Shown: one piece after another, positions 13,070 to 19,333 of the stretch | Layout of the letters: each line of letters starts with the position of its first letter | How positions within the stretch are numbered: the stretch's first letter is position 1 | Assembly (NCBI GenBank): GCA_964496245.1 | Contig: CAZBZG010000056.1 | Coordinates: 1-20,354 of the forward strand | Direction of reading: 5' to 3' | Source: CAZBZG01 sp964496245 | GTDB lineage: Bacteria; Planctomycetota; SZUA-567 | DNA length: 20,354 bases | Notes under the pieces: model-generated | What the model saw: the letters and a program-made list of their open reading frames with translations, nothing else | The model's database searches: none | What the model was told of the DNA's origin: nothing | Translations under genes and position numbers: made by a program

Positions 13070-14101
13070 TCACGCGCGCCGTGCGCGCGCGGCGAGCTCG
13101 AGGCCGTCGGGAGGCCCGTCGCGGAGCCGTTCGTACCCGCGCGCAGCCACCATGACCGCGTTGTCCGTGCAGAGATCCATGGACGGCACAGCCAGCCGGC
13201 AGTCGCGGGCCCGGGCGGCCTCGGCCATGGTTTGGCGCAGGCAGGTGTTGGCGGCCACGCCTCCGCCCAGGGCGATCCAGGAGACCCCGCTGGCGGATGC
13301 GGCGTCGACCGTGCGGGCCACGAGCGCGTGCACCACCGCGTGTTGGAAGCTGGCGGCTGCGTCGCGCACAGCCCCGGGCCCGAGTTGAAGCGGAGCATTG
13401 CGGCCGCGGTTCTGGCCCCGGGCCGCATAGAGCAGCCCTGTCTTGATGCCGCTGAAGGAGAAATCCCGGCCGCCGTCGGGCAGGCACGCATTCTTCCAGG
13501 CATGGGCCGTGGGGGTGCCGCCCTGGGCCGCTCGCTCGATGGCCGGGCCGCCGGGGAAGCCAAGCTCCAGGATCTTGGCCGCCTTGTCGAATGCTTCGCC
13601 CGCGGCATCGTCGCGCGTCTGGTGGAGGCACTGGTAGTCGTCGGGCCCGGAGACCCGGAAGACGTGGGTGTGTCCGCCTGAGGCCACGAGCGCCACAAAG
13701 GGATGGGTGAGTTCGGCTTCGGCCAGTCGGCAGGCAGTGACATGGGCCTGGACGTGGTCCACGCCCACCAGGGGAATCCCCCACGCCAGGGCCAGGGATT
13801 TGGCTGCGGACACGCCCACGAGCAGGGCGCCGATCAGGCCGGGCTGATGGGTCACGGCAATGCCCGCGAGGTCGTGGGGACGAATGCCCGCGTCCTGGAG
13901 CGCTTCCCGGATGCCTGGGAGCAGGCACTCCATGTGGGCCCGGCAGGCCACCTCGGGCACCACTCCGCCGAACCGGCGGTGCAGGTCCACCTGACTGGCT
14001 ACGAACGCGGACACGATCTTGCGGCCGCCCTGCACGACCGCGGCCGCGGTCTCGTCGCAGGAGGTCTCGATACCGAGGACCAGCGCGTCGCTGGAGATCA
14101 T
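13070..14101 (-). CDS. tsaD: tRNA N6-adenosine threonylcarbamoyltransferase
   Basis: The product is 343 residues, standard length. TsaD, with TsaB and TsaE, transfers the threonylcarbamoyl group onto A37 of ANN-decoding tRNAs (t6A), an essential step in most bacteria. Seen: GIETSCDETAAAV (10-22), the metal ligands H116 and H120 in DHVQAH, ASGGHTHV (140-147), DDAAGEAFDKAAK (164-176), GGGVAAN (279-285) and the metal-ligand D313 in CTDNAVMVAARG. The ATG at 14101 has CGGAG eight bases upstream and a good promoter 33 nt away. It is the first gene of the leftward run, and a cytoplasmic enzyme. Confidence 0.97.
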   Translation of the reverse strand: MISSDALVLGIETSCDETAAAVVQGGRKIVSAFVASQVDLHRRFGGVVPEVACRAHMECLLPGIREALQDAGIRPHDLAGIAVTHQPGLIGALLVGVSAAKSLALAWGIPLVGVDHVQAHVTACRLAEAELTHPFVALVASGGHTHVFRVSGPDDYQCLHQTRDDAAGEAFDKAAKILELGFPGGPAIERAAQGGTPTAHAWKNACLPDGGRDFSFSGIKTGLLYAARGQNRGRNAPLQLGPGAVRDAAASFQHAVVHALVARTVDAASASGVSWIALGGGVAANTCLRQTMAEAARARDCRLAVPSMDLCTDNAVMVAARGYERLRDGPPDGLELAARARRA

Positions 14102-14133
14102 GGGGCGGCTCCGTTCGCGTGTACGTCCGCCCC

Positions 14134-14162
14134 ACTCTAGCGGATGCTGGGGATGGGGTCAA
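14134..14162 (-). promoter_or_regulatory. Sigma-70-type promoter for tsaD and the genes after it
   Basis: On the minus strand TTGACC (14162-14157, five of six consensus bases) and TAGAGT (14139-14134, four of six) are separated by exactly 17 nt. Transcription would start near 14127, leaving a leader of about 26 nt before the tsaD ATG. Confidence 0.7.
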
Positions 14163-14248
14163 GGTGGAGGCGTGGGGCGGCTCGTGCGGCATCCGCTGAA
14201 GACAGACCCGCGCTCCGCGTGCCTCTGCACGTCGGACACGCTTTCGGG

Positions 14249-14277
14249 TTGCCTTCAGCCAATCGGTAGGGTAGAGT
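14249..14277 (+). promoter_or_regulatory. Sigma-70-type promoter for the ADP-ribosylglycohydrolase gene
   Basis: TTGCCT (14249-14254) and TAGAGT (14272-14277) are separated by 17 nt. The -10 hexamer is identical to that of the divergent tsaD promoter about 110 bp away. The start codon at 14309 lies about 25 nt after the expected transcription start. Confidence 0.6.
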
Positions 14278-14308
14278 TCTTCTCAGGGGGCAAGGCGAGG
14301 ATGGGGCA

Positions 14309-15271
14309 GTGACGACCGACGACACGGAATCCACGCGCATGCAGAGCCGCTTCCGCGGGTGCCTGTTGGGCATGGCCTGCGGGGATGCGCTGGGCGCGGG
14401 GATCGAGTTCATGACCCCCACCGAGATCACGACCCGCTTCGGCATTGTGACCGATTTCGCGGGCGGCGGCCCGTTCGGCTGGCCGGCGGGCGCGTACACG
14501 GACGACACCCAGATGGCGCTGGCGCTGGCAGACAGCCTGATCGCGCATCCCGCGCTCGATCTCGTGGACCTCACCCGGCGCTGGCTCGCCTGGCTGGATG
14601 CGGATCCGCCGGATGTGGGCAACCTGACGCGGGACGGGTTGCTGCTGGCCCGAGCGTACCTGGAAGAGGGCCGGGATCCGCGCGAAGCGGGTGAGCAAGT
14701 GTGGCTCGCCACGGACATGGAGGCGGCCGGCAATGGCGGGCTCATGCGCGTGGCGCCTGCGGCCCTCCGGTTCGTGCACGACCGGGACCGGCTGATGCAG
14801 GCGGCGGCCGACACGTCGGCCATCACGCACTACGACCCCCGCTGCCGGGCCAGCTGCGTGGTCTTCTGCCTGGCCCTCCAGGCGCTGCTCCAGTCCGAGA
14901 CGCCGGATGCCCTCTGTCTCATGGACCTGGCCGACGCGGTCCGCGCCCTCTCTCCGGAGACTGCCGACGCCGTGCTCGGGGTCTTCGATCTGGATGCGGG
15001 CGACGTGCCTTCCTCAGGCTACACGCTGCACACTCTCCAGGCTGCGCTCTGGCCGGTCGAGCGCGGCTTGCCCCTGGAGGAGGGGATCGTTTCCATCGTC
15101 AACCTCGGGTATGACGCGGACACCTGCGGGGCCGTGGCTGGCGCCCTGCTCGGCGCGCGGGACGGCGAGGAAGCCATTCCCGACCGCTGGCAAGGGCAGC
15201 TCCAGGGCTGCGACCGCATCCGAACGACAGCGGACCGCTTGCATGCGGTAGCGCAAGGCGTAGCCGGATAG
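14309..15271 (+). CDS. ADP-ribosylglycohydrolase family protein
   Basis: The product is 320 residues, the usual length of the DraG/ARH fold, which removes ADP-ribose from proteins, nucleic acids or small acceptors using two divalent metals. Seen: RFRGCLLGMACGDALGAGIE (14-33), the first metal site in GAYTDDTQM (61-69: T64, D65, D66), NGGLMRVAP, SAITHYDPRC and the second metal site in NLGYDADTCGAVAGALLGAR (265-284: D269, D271, T272). All metal ligands appear present, so it should be active. The chosen start is the GTG at 14309, about eight bases after GAGG; the ATG at 14339 is an alternative. It is divergent from tsaD and convergent with tatA. No mono-ADP-ribosyltransferase gene is in the window, so the target is unknown. 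Confidence 0.92.
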   Translation: MTTDDTESTRMQSRFRGCLLGMACGDALGAGIEFMTPTEITTRFGIVTDFAGGGPFGWPAGAYTDDTQMALALADSLIAHPALDLVDLTRRWLAWLDADPPDVGNLTRDGLLLARAYLEEGRDPREAGEQVWLATDMEAAGNGGLMRVAPAALRFVHDRDRLMQAAADTSAITHYDPRCRASCVVFCLALQALLQSETPDALCLMDLADAVRALSPETADAVLGVFDLDAGDVPSSGYTLHTLQAALWPVERGLPLEEGIVSIVNLGYDADTCGAVAGALLGARDGEEAIPDRWQGQLQGCDRIRTTADRLHAVAQGVAG

Positions 15272-15279
15272 GAGGCACC

Positions 15280-15399
15280 TCGCCCCGGGGCGAACGCAGT
15301 CTGCACGTCTCTGTGAAGGGTCCTCTCGCCAAGGCGCAAAGGGCGCGAAGAACCTCTATCCGCCTGTCATCCTGGCGCTCTTGGCGCCTTTGCGAGAGG
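15280..15399. repeat. Large imperfect inverted repeat and palindrome between convergent genes
   Basis: Just after the ARH stop is a perfect 14-bp palindrome (TCGCCCC/GGGGCGA, 15280-15293). Beyond it, arms 15322-15351 and 15370-15399 are inverted copies matching at 25 of 30 positions, enclosing an 18-nt loop. Each arm contains the GGCGC and CTCTCGC words of a Cys-free, non-coding repeat. It lies between the convergent ARH and tatA genes, where a two-way terminator is expected, but no clean U-tract follows either arm. From memory, AAGGCGCAAAG-type words recur between genes in many unrelated genomes, so this may be a dispersed repeat. Confidence 0.7.
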
Positions 15400-15458
15400 G
15401 AGGGTGCGGGGGAATGAGGCGCCCCCGCAACAAGCAAGGGGAGGGCAATCCGGGGGGG

Positions 15459-15746
15459 CTACTCCCGTTTGTGGGCCGGCTCGTCTTCGGACGGAGAACC
15501 GCCGGTCTCTGCGGACGCATCCTTCTGGTTTGCGTTCCTGGGCGCGGTGTCTTTGTCGCCGGCCGAATCGATCTCGTCTTGCACGTCGCGCAGGCCTTTG
15601 CGGAATTCCACCAGGCTCCGGCCCAGGGACCGGCCGAGTTCGGGCAGCTTGCGGCCGAAAAGCAGCACGGCCACGATGATGATGATGCCCCACTCGATCG
15701 GGCCGGGCATCCAGGCCAGGGGGAGGACCATCTCGCACCCGCTCAT
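15459..15746 (-). CDS. tatA: Sec-independent protein translocase subunit, TatA/B family
   Basis: The product is 95 residues. TatA-type proteins form the membrane pore or weakened patch of the twin-arginine pathway, which exports folded proteins. Seen: a short periplasmic N-terminus, one TM helix (about 17-30, IEWGIIIIVAVLLF), the FGRKLPELGRSLG hinge and amphipathic helix (30-42), then a charged cytoplasmic tail rich in Asp, Glu and Lys. The start is the ATG at 15746 with TGGAG seven bases upstream, and a promoter with a perfect -10 places transcription start just upstream, which rules out the longer open frame. TatA and TatB cannot be fully told apart; the length and FGRKLPELGRSLG favour TatA. 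TatC is not in the window. Confidence 0.9.
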   Translation of the reverse strand: MSGCEMVLPLAWMPGPIEWGIIIIVAVLLFGRKLPELGRSLGRSLVEFRKGLRDVQDEIDSAGDKDTAPRNANQKDASAETGGSPSEDEPAHKRE

Positions 15747-15789
15747 GGGCGGTCTCCATCCAGCGTCGCCGTTCTCCGAATCATCCGCG

Positions 15790-15817
15790 ATTATACGCTC
15801 TGCCTGCGCCACCACAA
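15790..15817 (-). promoter_or_regulatory. Sigma-70-type promoter for tatA
   Basis: On the minus strand a perfect TATAAT (15795-15790) lies 16 nt from TTGTGG (15817-15812). The -35 is overlapped by an 11-nt perfect dyad ACAAG-C-CTTGT (15814-15824), which could be an operator. The expected leader to the tatA ATG is about 37 nt. Confidence 0.65.
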
Positions 15818-15841
15818 GCCTTGTCCAGGAAATCTCCGCAT

Positions 15842-16012
15842 TCACTTGTACTCCGAGAAGGGAACGGTCGTGCCATCTTTCCGCACGACTCTCGGTTCGT
15901 CCCCTTCCAAGCGGATGGCCTTGCTCTCGGGTCTTCCAGACTGGAAAGGCCAGCACCCACTGGCCAGAGCGGTCAGAACGATCAACAAGGCGGCCAGTCC
16001 TCGTCTGCGCAT
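15842..16012 (-). CDS. Very small lipoprotein, third gene of the exb operon
   Basis: The product is 56 residues, not matched to a family. The N-terminus is a textbook lipoprotein signal: MRRRG, a hydrophobic stretch, then the lipobox ALASGC with the modified Cys at position 20. The mature part is about 37 residues, charged, with a VVRKDGTTVPFSEYK end. AAGGAG lies seven bases before the ATG at 16012. It follows exbD by 26 nt in the same direction and is therefore probably co-expressed with the proton-driven ExbB/ExbD motor. The residue after the Cys is Trp, so there is no Asp inner-membrane retention signal and outer-membrane placement is likely. The sequence supports a real gene despite its length. 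Confidence 0.75.
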   Translation of the reverse strand: MRRRGLAALLIVLTALASGCWPFQSGRPESKAIRLEGDEPRVVRKDGTTVPFSEYK

Positions 16013-16038
16013 CGATGGTCTCCTTGCCGGTTGTGCGG

Positions 16039-16440
16039 TCACCGTTTGGTCTTGAAGTTGAGCTTCTGCTGCCCGCATTGCTTGGCGATCTCGGTCACCG
16101 AGACGAGCAGGCCTGCGGGCGCCTCCTGGTCCGAGCGGATGACGAGCACCGGATCGCGCAGGGCTTGGCGCTTCTTCTTGATGGCCGCCGGCAGCTCGCC
16201 CAGCAGGATCTCGTCCTTGTCGAGGAAGATCGTGCCCTCGTGCATAATGGTCACGCGGAAGATCTCCGGCGTCTGCGGGACGTCCTCGGAGGCCCCCTTG
16301 GGCAGGTCCACGGCGATGCCGCCCTCGGGTTCGTACTTGGCGGTGACCAGCACGAAGATGACGAGCAGGAACATCACGTCGATCAGCGACGTGACGTTGA
16401 TCACGGGTGCGCGGGATCGGACCTGTTCGGAGAAACGCAC
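16039..16440 (-). CDS. exbD: ExbD/TolR family biopolymer transport protein
   Basis: The product is 133 residues, normal for the family. ExbD/TolR plugs the ExbB/TolQ pentamer and couples proton flow to TonB- or Tol-type energy transfer across the envelope. Seen: a short cytoplasmic N-terminus, one TM helix (about 14-34) with the critical proton-binding Asp at D21 in NVTSLIDVMFLLVIF, then a periplasmic domain with LPKG, VTIMHEGTIFLD and DPVLVIRSD elements. The start is a GTG at 16440, with AAGGA six bases upstream; no in-frame ATG lies nearby. It follows exbB by 38 nt. No tonB or tolA is in the window. Confidence 0.92.
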   Translation of the reverse strand: MRFSEQVRSRAPVINVTSLIDVMFLLVIFVLVTAKYEPEGGIAVDLPKGASEDVPQTPEIFRVTIMHEGTIFLDKDEILLGELPAAIKKKRQALRDPVLVIRSDQEAPAGLLVSVTEIAKQCGQQKLNFKTKR

Positions 16441-16478
16441 GCGCGATCCTTTCTGCTTTGCGGATGCTGCGCCCCGGG

Positions 16479-17087
16479 TCAGGTCCGCAGCCGCGCCATG
16501 AGCCCCATGGCGAGCCGTTCCATTTCGAGCACGATGTCGTCGACCCGGCGCCGGAACCAGGTGAACGCCACGAACGCGGGGATGGCCACGACCAGGCCGC
16601 AGATGGTGGTGATGAGCGCCTCGGAGATCGCGCCCGAGAGCATGCCGAAATTCTTGACGCCCGCGGCCTGGAGGTTCTGGAAGGCCCGGTGCATGCCGAG
16701 CACCGTGCCGAGAAGCCCGAGCAACGGGCTGATGGCGGCAATGACTTCCAGCGCCAGAATGCCGTGGGAGAGGTCGTGGGCGGCGCGGCGGCCCGCGCTC
16801 TCGACCAGGGTCTCGGCCTCCTCGCGTCCCGCACGCCGCGTGGTCAGCACAGCCAGCAGGATCTCGGCGAACGGCCCGCCTTCCTGGCGGCAGAGCGTTT
16901 CCGCATTTGCGCAGCCGGCCTCCTGGGCGAGCGAATTCGCCAGTTCCACGAGCGGCTTGCTCATGACCACCGACCGCCGCAACACCAGCAGACAGTAGAG
17001 GATGTAGCCCAGCCCCACGATGGACGCCGCCAGGATCAGGTAGATGACCGGCCCGCCCTTGTCGTACAGTTCGGCGAAGAGGTTCAT
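16479..17087 (-). CDS. exbB: ExbB/TolQ/MotA-family proton channel protein
   Basis: The product is 202 residues. It is the channel partner of ExbD, with three TM segments at about 12-36, 111-131 and 155-178. The diagnostic run ISPLLGLLGTVLGMHRAF (119-136) and the SEALITTICGLVVAIPAF segment (155-172) hold the conserved small and Thr/Pro residues of the proton path. The ATG at 17087 has GGGAG six bases upstream; the frame is open to 17156 but without support. It heads a three-gene operon with exbD and the lipoprotein gene. Whether it serves TonB, Tol or another system cannot be decided here. Confidence 0.92.
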   Translation of the reverse strand: MNLFAELYDKGGPVIYLILAASIVGLGYILYCLLVLRRSVVMSKPLVELANSLAQEAGCANAETLCRQEGGPFAEILLAVLTTRRAGREEAETLVESAGRRAAHDLSHGILALEVIAAISPLLGLLGTVLGMHRAFQNLQAAGVKNFGMLSGAISEALITTICGLVVAIPAFVAFTWFRRRVDDIVLEMERLAMGLMARLRT

Positions 17088-17135
17088 GCCGTTCTCCCTG
17101 CAGGCAGTCCTACGCGTTCCCGCAAACGCCCTCCC

Positions 17136-17165
17136 ATTATTCGCAAACGGAGGCACCGATGCCAG
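17136..17165 (-). promoter_or_regulatory. Possible sigma-70 promoter for the exbB operon
   Basis: On the minus strand CTGGCA (17165-17160) and AATAAT (17141-17136, five of six consensus bases) are 18 nt apart, with a predicted leader of about 42 nt to the exbB ATG. The remainder of the 202-nt gap to the heparinase-like gene shows no clear terminator. Confidence 0.4.
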
Positions 17166-17289
17166 GGAAAACTGCTTACGGCTTGTCCCGCAGATGGAGA
17201 GGGGCTGAACACGCGCGGCCCCGACAGAAGGGGATCCACCCGGCGTTCGCGCGCTGCGTACGGGCGTGACGCGCTTCGGGGCGCCCGCC

Positions 17290-19065
17290 TCACTCCATCA
17301 CGAACGCCAGCTCGAGCGTGCGGCGGAGCGGTTTGGGGGTGAAGACGATGCGGGTGAGCACCTGGTCGGTGCGGCCTTCCTTGGAGGCCTCCTTGAGCGC
17401 CTTGGCGGAGAACCGGCCTGCTCCCTGCGCGCAGCGCAGGGTGAGCGCGCTCTGGCCCTTGCCGATGCGCACGCGCTTGCCCCCGGCCTGCACGCGCATG
17501 GGCTCGAACGTGACGAACGCCTCCTCGAGGCTGCGGGGCGCACGTTTGAACGCATAGGCGTCGGTGAGGGTGAGCGCGCCGTTCGGGGCGAGGACGAAAG
17601 TGCGCACCAGGCTCTTCAGGAGCGGTTCCCTGTAGGCCCGGGTCATGTCGATCACGGCCTTCTTCTCGCGGTTCGAGCGGAAGCCCTCCACCGAGAGGGC
17701 GCCGCGAGAACGGGCGCCAGCGGGCTGGCCGCGGCCGTTGATGATCGGCACCGAGTGGCCGAAGGAGTTGCAGAACACGATCTCGTAGCGTTCGGGCGAG
17801 AAGGTCTTGCGGGTGTACTTGGGCGCACCGGGGTCGGTGAGCGGGCACGTCCCCCTGCGGTAGAGGATGAAGGAGCCGATGTCGTTGTGGTTGTGCGGCA
17901 CGCCGTTGTCGCCCGCGAGTACGGCGAGCACGGTCTTGCATCGCGCTGCGCGCAGAGTGGCCTGGCCGAGGTCGGGCAGGAAGTGGTCGGTCTGGCTTAT
18001 CCGCCCGCTCGCCTTTTCGCCGTTGTACAGGCAGAGCGTGCGCCAGTCGAGCCGGCCGCGGTGGTCCTGGGCTGTGGCGCTCTGACGCGCGGCCAGGGGC
18101 GTCAGATCGTAGAGTTCGGGGATGTCGTAGAACCGGTTGATCTTGAGCGCATTGATCAGGGCCAGATATCCGTGGCCCGCATCGGCGAACGTTGTTCGCA
18201 TCCGGCCGTCGAAGTGCGCGGCTAGTGGATAGCGGCAGATGCGCTCGACCTTGGCGTCGGCCATGAGGTTCAGACGCCCGCCCGTGCGCTGGTGGAGGAC
18301 CACGGCCGCGTCCAGGTAATGCCCGAAGCCGTAATTCCAGTAGCTCGGCCCCTCTCGGCAGCCGCCGTCGTCCGCGAATCCCTGGAGCGCGTAGTCCATG
18401 CGCTGGATCACGGGATGGAGGTAGGCGGCGAGCGTCCGCGCGTCGCGGATCTGATAGAGGGCGGTGGTGATGAGGTTGGCGTTGCACACGTGGTTCCAGT
18501 TGTTCTCGCCCGTGGCCCACCAGTCCAGCTGGCGGTAGTCCCAGGCCGGCTCCAGGATCCGCTCCCGGATGCGCGCATCCATGCGGTCCATCACTTCCGG
18601 CTCCAGCCGGCGTCCCAGCATCCAGCCGAGTTCGGCGAGCAGGCGGCCGATGGCGGAAGATCCCAGGTCCACGGCGCAGTATTCGTGGGCGGTCATGATC
18701 CAGGTGGGCCAGTCGCAGACCGCGCAGATCCGGTCCTGCAGAGCGTCCAGATCCGCCTTGGGGTGTTCGAGCCAGACGGCCAAAGCTTCCTGCTGGATGC
18801 GGCCGACGAACGCTCCCATGAACCGGTCGCAGTTGGCCCGCACGCCGGTGCGCTGGAACTCGCGGTAGAGCGAGCGCGTGAGCGCGGGGATGGGGTCGCG
18901 TTCGGCCAAAGCCTTGCTCAGAGCCTGCCACGCGCCCATGCGTTTTGCGCGCTGCTTCAACCGCGCCGACGCCCGCTTCCGGGTGAGGCTTGGCCATACG
19001 GCCCGGTCCATGTGGCGTTCGAGCATGCGGGCCAGATCATGGATGGATGTGTGTTCGAGCAGCAT
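17290..19065 (-). CDS. Heparinase II/III-like polysaccharide lyase
   Basis: The product is 591 residues. The family cleaves uronic-acid polysaccharides (heparinoids, alginate and similar) by beta-elimination. The N-terminal two thirds form an alpha/alpha toroid with DWWATGENNWNHVCNANL (181-198) and an EGPSYWNYGFGHYL segment (238-251). The C-terminal part is a beta-sandwich, opening with GDNGVPHNHNDIGSFILY (385-402), whose His/Asn-rich core (H391, N392, H393, N394, D395) is the metal or substrate site seen in this family. There is no signal peptide, unlike most lyases that act outside the cell, so it may work on imported oligosaccharides in the cytoplasm. AGGAGG lies five bases before the ATG at 19065, a near-perfect ribosome site. 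It is divergent from the ArsC-PAS-AAA+ gene. The exact substrate is unknown. Confidence 0.88.
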   Translation of the reverse strand: MLLEHTSIHDLARMLERHMDRAVWPSLTRKRASARLKQRAKRMGAWQALSKALAERDPIPALTRSLYREFQRTGVRANCDRFMGAFVGRIQQEALAVWLEHPKADLDALQDRICAVCDWPTWIMTAHEYCAVDLGSSAIGRLLAELGWMLGRRLEPEVMDRMDARIRERILEPAWDYRQLDWWATGENNWNHVCNANLITTALYQIRDARTLAAYLHPVIQRMDYALQGFADDGGCREGPSYWNYGFGHYLDAAVVLHQRTGGRLNLMADAKVERICRYPLAAHFDGRMRTTFADAGHGYLALINALKINRFYDIPELYDLTPLAARQSATAQDHRGRLDWRTLCLYNGEKASGRISQTDHFLPDLGQATLRAARCKTVLAVLAGDNGVPHNHNDIGSFILYRRGTCPLTDPGAPKYTRKTFSPERYEIVFCNSFGHSVPIINGRGQPAGARSRGALSVEGFRSNREKKAVIDMTRAYREPLLKSLVRTFVLAPNGALTLTDAYAFKRAPRSLEEAFVTFEPMRVQAGGKRVRIGKGQSALTLRCAQGAGRFSAKALKEASKEGRTDQVLTRIVFTPKPLRRTLELAFVME

Positions 19066-19077
19066 GGGAGCCTCCTA

Positions 19078-19099
19078 GGGGAGGGAGGGGGGCGGCGGG
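19078..19099 (+). promoter_or_regulatory. G-quadruplex-capable tract in the lyase leader
   Basis: Four G-runs (19078-19081, 19083-19085, 19087-19092, 19097-19099) with loops of 1, 1 and 4 nt meet the usual G4 rule on the plus strand. This is the template strand of the lyase gene, a few bases upstream of its ribosome site; the mRNA carries the matching C-rich tract. Function is speculative. Confidence 0.4.
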
Positions 19100-19132
19100 T
19101 GGTTCTCCAGGCGGCGCAGCAGATCTCCAAGG

Positions 19133-19161
19133 AGCCTAAACCATAGATGGCCCCTCGTCAA
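19133..19161 (-). promoter_or_regulatory. Possible sigma-70 promoter for the heparinase-like gene
   Basis: On the minus strand TTGACG (19161-19156, five of six consensus bases) and TAGGCT (19138-19133, three of six) are 17 nt apart. The leader would be about 60 nt and would contain the C-rich complement of the G-tract. The weak -10 suggests a regulated or low-level promoter. Confidence 0.4.
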
Positions 19162-19333
19162 GTCGAGCCGAGCGAGAGGCTGGACCTCGGCGGCCCGAAT
19201 CCCCTGGCTGTCGGGTTGGTCGCGGCAGGACAACCCTTGTCGCACCACGGTTTTCCCTTGCGTTTCCGGGGACCTCCCGGAGAATGGCAAACGATGCGAG
19301 AACGCCCGGGCCGCGGAATCCGAGGGGCCGGCC

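Noticed and set aside
11379..14192. A 937-residue minus-strand frame spanning tsaD, larB and nnrD
   Set aside because: Only its last part, from 12251, is in the real nnrD frame. The remainder is an out-of-frame reading of tsaD and larB, and it has no ribosome site.
19280..19300. A sigma-54 promoter (TGGCA...TGC) upstream of the fusion activator
   Set aside because: The GG and GC doublets are 8 nt apart, not the required 10, so it does not fit the -24/-12 pattern.
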